8,957 nucleotides of DNA from Phycisphaerae bacterium. GTDB taxonomy: Bacteria > Planctomycetota > Phycisphaerae > Phycisphaerales > SM1A02. The stretch lies in contig NYVS01000061.1 in the NCBI GenBank assembly GCA_002684755.1, positions 58,119 to 67,075 of the forward strand, given 5' to 3'. Below the pieces are notes generated by a model that saw only the letters and a list, made by a program, of their open reading frames with translations, did not search any database and had not been told where the DNA came from. This document shows, one piece after another, positions 6,016 through 8,957 of the stretch; within the stretch, counting starts at the first letter, position 1, and each line of letters opens with the position of its first letter. Both the position numbers and the translations under genes were made by a program.

Positions 6016-7347
6016 TCAATCGGGAACTTGCGGATCTTCGGACGCGAACGTACGACCCGAGGCCGCCGGGGTCGGCATCCGGGCGGTGAGGATCGCCCGG
6101 CCGCCCCACCAGCGAATCCAACTGACGATGCTGATCATCAGGATGCCGACCAGTGCGAGCGTGCGGAACGGGGAGACCCCGGCCTGCGCGACCAGGACCC
6201 AGTAGGCCGCCGACGCCAGCGACATCAGCAGGAAGGAGATCGCGTTCGCGGTCGCCAGCACCCTGGCACGCTCGCCCGATGCCGAGCAGAGCTGCTGGAT
6301 CGCCTGCAGCGGAATCAGGTAGAAACCGGCGCCGACGCCGGCGATGAACAACGCGCCCCCCAGCGAGGCGAGCCCCAGCATCGAGATCGGGGTGAGACCG
6401 AGCACGAAGAAGATCCCGCCGAACACGACACCGCCCCGAACCACGAATTCCCCCCGGATCCTCGAGCCCGAGAGACGCCCTGCGAGCAAGCAGCCGATTC
6501 CGATGCCGACGGCCATGCTCGCCAACAGCAGACTGCTCTCCGTGAGGGTGAGCCCCAGCGGCGCGGTGTACTCGGGGACCACCATGATCACGATCGCGCC
6601 GCCCGCGTAGAACCAGGCCCACGCGACCGATGCCGACCAGATCAGACCCGGCCGTATGGAGCGGAGGGCGTCCAGATAAGGCGAGAACGGGTTCAGGCGT
6701 CGTTTCAAGTCCGGCTGCTGGGGCCGCAGGCCTCGAATCATGAAGCTCGAACCAAGGCCCACCAATGCAAGCAGCACGAGCACGACGCCGACCGCGTGCT
6801 CGCTGTGTTGAAGCAGCGGACCGCCGATCCCGATTCCAAGCAGGATCGCGATGTTCGTGCTCAGGTTGACGATGCCGTTCGCTTCGCTCAGTCGCGCGTC
6901 GCCGACGATCTCCCGGATGGAGCCGTACTTCGACGGACTGAAGAACGCCGACTCCGATGCGAGCAACGTGAACGCGACCAGCACCGTCCAGGGACTGTCG
7001 ATCCAGAAGCCGTACAACGCCAGCCCCGCGATCGGAACCTCGGCCAGCCGCGTCGCCGTGATGATCCGGCTCTTCGATCGCCGATCCGCGAGTTGCCCGG
7101 CGAATCCCAGAAGCAGGACGAACGGCACCGTGAGCAGAAGACTCACGATCCCCGTTCCGCCCTCACCGAGCGTGTCGAACCACTTCTGTCCCTTCGCGAA
7201 CTGCAGCAGCAGCACCGTCTTCAGGACGTTGTCGTTGGTGGCCCCCGCGAACTGGGTGATCACCAGTCCGGTGAAGTTCCGGTTCCACAGACCGCGTGCT
7301 GCGGCCGACTGGACGCCTTCGGGTTGTTCAGGCTCGGTCCGCGGCAT
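6016..7347 (-). CDS. LplT-like major facilitator superfamily transporter
   Basis: Seen: 443 residues rich in hydrophobic segments, consistent with about 12 membrane spans. The N-terminal region has QFAGATNDNVLKT (32-44), the MFS loop 2-3 signature GQLADRRSKSR (84-94) and SAFFSPSKYGSIREI (133-147). These resemble the conserved blocks of LplT and of the transporter half of LplT-Aas fusions (N-D-N-hydrophobic-K, then FF.P.KYG..PE). Known: LplT flips lysophospholipids across the inner membrane for reacylation by Aas. The substrate here is inferred by resemblance only, since no acyltransferase gene is in the window. The ATG at 7347 has no clear ribosome binding site (CCTTCCCCCG precedes it; GGAG is about 18 nt away) and no in-frame ATG lies shortly upstream. 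It follows the DUF3500 gene by 45 nt on the same strand. Confidence 0.85.
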   Translation of the reverse strand: MPRTEPEQPEGVQSAAARGLWNRNFTGLVITQFAGATNDNVLKTVLLLQFAKGQKWFDTLGEGGTGIVSLLLTVPFVLLLGFAGQLADRRSKSRIITATRLAEVPIAGLALYGFWIDSPWTVLVAFTLLASESAFFSPSKYGSIREIVGDARLSEANGIVNLSTNIAILLGIGIGGPLLQHSEHAVGVVLVLLALVGLGSSFMIRGLRPQQPDLKRRLNPFSPYLDALRSIRPGLIWSASVAWAWFYAGGAIVIMVVPEYTAPLGLTLTESSLLLASMAVGIGIGCLLAGRLSGSRIRGEFVVRGGVVFGGIFFVLGLTPISMLGLASLGGALFIAGVGAGFYLIPLQAIQQLCSASGERARVLATANAISFLLMSLASAAYWVLVAQAGVSPFRTLALVGILMISIVSWIRWWGGRAILTARMPTPAASGRTFASEDPQVPD

Positions 7348-7372
7348 CGGGGGAAGGCTACCACTCCGGCGG

Positions 7373-7391
7373 AAAAATCGTCGGAATCGAC
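7373..7391 (-). terminator. Weak terminator-like hairpin after the DUF3500 gene
   Basis: Just after the stop codon the minus strand reads GTCG-ATTC-CGAC followed by GA and TTTTT. The stem is only four bp, so termination would be inefficient. It could lower, not abolish, read-through into the transporter gene. Confidence 0.25.
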
Positions 7392-7392
7392 T

Positions 7393-8439
7393 TCAGCGAC
7401 CGGGGAACTCGTCACCCGGCGTTCGAAGGACGAGATGGGCATGATCGAACGACGGCGAGGTGTTCGAGAATTCGACCAGAAGAACCGGTGAATCGATCCG
7501 CCAGTAGTGCGGCCCCGAGCGGGTTCCCGCCCCCGCCCAACCGAAATCGATCCTCGCGGGATCCTGCGCTCGCCATCGCTCGCGGAGATGCCCGGTCGAG
7601 GCCTCCGGCCAGAAGTCGAGCAATCCGAACACGATGGCCTCGAGGGCGGCTCGCTGCGGCTCGGTGAGCCGGTCACCACGAAGTCCTCTCCCGTCCGGGC
7701 GCCGTGCATCCGGCGTCGTGCCACTTCGGATGTCGCCCGGTGCCGGTCCGATCCCGTTCGCGGTGGCCGCGAGGATCGGATCGAGCGATGCGAGGAACGT
7801 CGCCGCCGCCTGATCCTCGATCGCCAGAGGCTCGCCGAACTTCGGATGCCGCGCGGGCGAAGCACCGAGGAAGAACGGCGTCACCGAGACGATCCGTTCG
7901 TCGACCACCGCGGTGTTGAGTACGAGATGGTGCCCCTCGAGTCGCCACGCCCAGGCCGATCCGTCGGCCGTCGGATCACCGTGGATCCGGATCCAGTACT
8001 CGCCGGGACCGGTCCGAACCCCGCCCCCGCGATTCTCCACCGGTTCGACCCGCAGGACCTCCCGGACGCGGTCGCGCCCCATCGGGCTCAGGGCGTGATC
8101 GAGGAAGTGATCGAACGCGGACCGGGAGTCATCCCCGAGATCACCGAGTCGCAGACCGGTCCGCGGCCCGGCCAGATAGGTCCATCGACCTCGATCCGGC
8201 GCGTTGATCGGCGCGATCGCGATCGCCCGTTGCGGCTCGGAGAGGGTTTCGATGAAGTCGATCATCGCCGTTCGCATCGATGCCCCGGAGGGCGGAGATG
8301 CCGGCGGCGGCCCGGCCATCGCCGCGGCGGGCAAGGCGAGCACGACTGCCGAGACGATCGTGATCAAGCGCCGCACGTGATTCATCGCCCGCATGGTCAT
8401 GGATCTTTCTTCGTGGATTTCGGCGAATTCGCTCATCAT
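7393..8439 (-). CDS. Exported DUF3500 family protein
   Basis: Seen: 348 residues. An N-terminal export signal (positively charged NHVRR, hydrophobic LITIVSAVVLALP, cleavage near AMA at 40-42) precedes a full-length DUF3500 domain (about 55-348). Matching landmarks are MIDFIETLSEPQR, W.Y followed by GLRLGDL, YWIRIHGDP, WAWRLEGHHLVLN with H170/H171, TPFFLGASPARHP, HYWRIDSPVLLVEFSN and the C-terminal DHAHLVLRTPGDEF. Known: DUF3500 proteins have no established activity; the conserved histidines would suit metal binding or catalysis, which is inference. The start is ambiguous. ATG 8439 and ATG 8436 have CTGGAG upstream but give a long acidic n-region. ATG 8400 or 8394 would give a normal-length signal peptide but lacks a good ribosome binding site. 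The gene is the first on the minus strand after a divergent spacer and is followed by the transporter. Confidence 0.9.
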   Translation of the reverse strand: MMSEFAEIHEERSMTMRAMNHVRRLITIVSAVVLALPAAAMAGPPPASPPSGASMRTAMIDFIETLSEPQRAIAIAPINAPDRGRWTYLAGPRTGLRLGDLGDDSRSAFDHFLDHALSPMGRDRVREVLRVEPVENRGGGVRTGPGEYWIRIHGDPTADGSAWAWRLEGHHLVLNTAVVDERIVSVTPFFLGASPARHPKFGEPLAIEDQAAATFLASLDPILAATANGIGPAPGDIRSGTTPDARRPDGRGLRGDRLTEPQRAALEAIVFGLLDFWPEASTGHLRERWRAQDPARIDFGWAGAGTRSGPHYWRIDSPVLLVEFSNTSPSFDHAHLVLRTPGDEFPGR

Positions 8440-8547
8440 GTCGTGCTCCAGATCTGAGGTTCCGCAAAGCCTACCGGCGATGGAACGCGTTCGGCGGAAG
8501 ACGGATCGCGACTGGCATCCGCGGGCCGAACCGACGACCATGCGTCC
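8440..8547. promoter_or_regulatory. Divergent intergenic region with a 10-bp palindrome
   Basis: This 108-nt spacer between divergent starts should hold promoters for both sides. It contains the perfect palindrome GAACGCGTTC (8483-8492), which could be an operator or chance. No convincing -35/-10 pair was recognised on either strand. Confidence 0.25.
8446..8451 (-). promoter_or_regulatory. Ribosome binding site favouring the long DUF3500 start
   Basis: CTGGAG on the minus strand lies six nt before ATG 8439 and nine nt before ATG 8436. No comparable element precedes ATG 8400. Confidence 0.5.
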
Positions 8548-8957
8548 ATGGAACCGATTTCGAGCATCGAAGCGATCCGGGACGCCTGGCAACCGCTCAA
8601 CGAAGCGCATCGCGCCGGTCGCCGGTTTTCCGACGGCGTGCACCTTCGGCTCTATCGCGCCCTGTCCTGGGCGGACCGGGCGGCGGTGGCGGCCGACGCC
8701 GACGATGCGGACCTCGCCTTCATCCTCCGCATGATCGCATTCAACGCCTTGTGGGGCCAGGTCCACGTCGACGGCGGCAGGAACCTGCGTCAGAGCGAAG
8801 CGTGGCGATGTTTTCTGGTGGATCTCGCGGCACACGACGCCCTCCGCCGCGACCGGATGCTGCCGGCCCTTCGCCGGGATCGGGACCTCCTGATGGAGAT
8901 CTACGGCAGCCCGTTCTTTCATCGAGACTGGTGGGTGGAACCCGGGGCGGAACAGCT
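8548..8957 (+). CDS. Uncharacterised helical protein (partial, C-terminus beyond right edge)
   Basis: Seen: 136 complete codons are open from ATG 8548 to the window edge. The N-terminal part reads as alternating charged and hydrophobic helices. A compact conserved-looking core, RLYRALSWADRA (34-45) then DADLAFILRMIAFNALWGQ (53-71), is followed by a charged helical stretch and FFHRDWWVE near the edge. No signal peptide or membrane span is present. I have a vague memory of a bacterial hypothetical-protein family with the pattern R-A-x-S-W, then D-x-x-F-I-x-x-x-I-A-F-N-A, but cannot name it. An alpha-helical HEPN-like fold is a guess only. No clear ribosome binding site precedes the ATG. Codon choice is GC-rich, as in neighbouring genes, which supports it being coding. 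Confidence 0.7.
   Translation, partial: MEPISSIEAIRDAWQPLNEAHRAGRRFSDGVHLRLYRALSWADRAAVAADADDADLAFILRMIAFNALWGQVHVDGGRNLRQSEAWRCFLVDLAAHDALRRDRMLPALRRDRDLLMEIYGSPFFHRDWWVEPGAEQ

Noticed and set aside
5632..7491. A 619-codon open frame on the plus strand opposite the transporter
   Set aside because: It runs antisense through the small gene, the tRNA and the transporter, and its product is a low-complexity Arg/Asp/Glu/His/Gln-rich chain typical of shadows in GC-rich genes.
1..8957. CRISPR array, transposon ends, phage genes or a defence operon
   Set aside because: No regularly spaced repeats, transposase, integrase or nuclease-type domains were seen on either strand.

Overview
The window is uniformly high-GC bacterial DNA. 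It carries seven confident protein genes (one running off the left edge), an eighth, unrecognised gene running off the right edge, one tRNA gene and one very small membrane-protein gene. The gene mix is a secreted DUF3500 protein, a PAPS-type sulfotransferase, a secreted methyltransferase with an N-terminal extension, and a soluble multi-PAS hybrid histidine kinase. This, with the strong GC bias and the Ala/Pro/Thr-rich exported proteins, suggests a marine planctomycete, perhaps near Phycisphaerae. That is inference from gene content; no marker gene is present.

Left block (1-1657, minus strand): an SRAP/HMCES/YedK-type DNA-protein crosslink protein is followed 7 nt later by a sulfotransferase whose C-terminus lies beyond position 1. 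The two look co-transcribed and probably translationally coupled. A 103-nt spacer (1658-1760) separates them from a divergent plus-strand gene (1761-3401). That gene encodes an exported class I SAM-dependent methyltransferase with a roughly 300-residue N-terminal extension. It ends only 19 nt from the convergent end of the histidine kinase.

Middle block (3421-5953, minus strand): in transcription order this is tRNA-Leu(CAA), then a 34-residue single-span membrane protein with a strong ribosome binding site, then a soluble PAS-PAS-PAS-HisKA-HATPase-REC hybrid kinase. The microprotein and kinase are 57 nt apart and probably share a transcript.

Right block (6016-8439, minus strand): a signal-peptide-bearing DUF3500 protein is followed 45 nt later by an LplT-like major facilitator transporter. 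Across a 108-nt divergent spacer, a plus-strand gene of an unrecognised helical family starts at 8548 and runs off the right edge.

No CRISPR array, insertion sequence, integrase, phage gene or recognisable defence system was found, and no gap between genes exceeds about 110 nt. Most of the window looks like ordinary chromosome. The points most worth a second look are the methyltransferase extension, the microprotein beside the kinase, and the unrecognised partial protein at the right edge.
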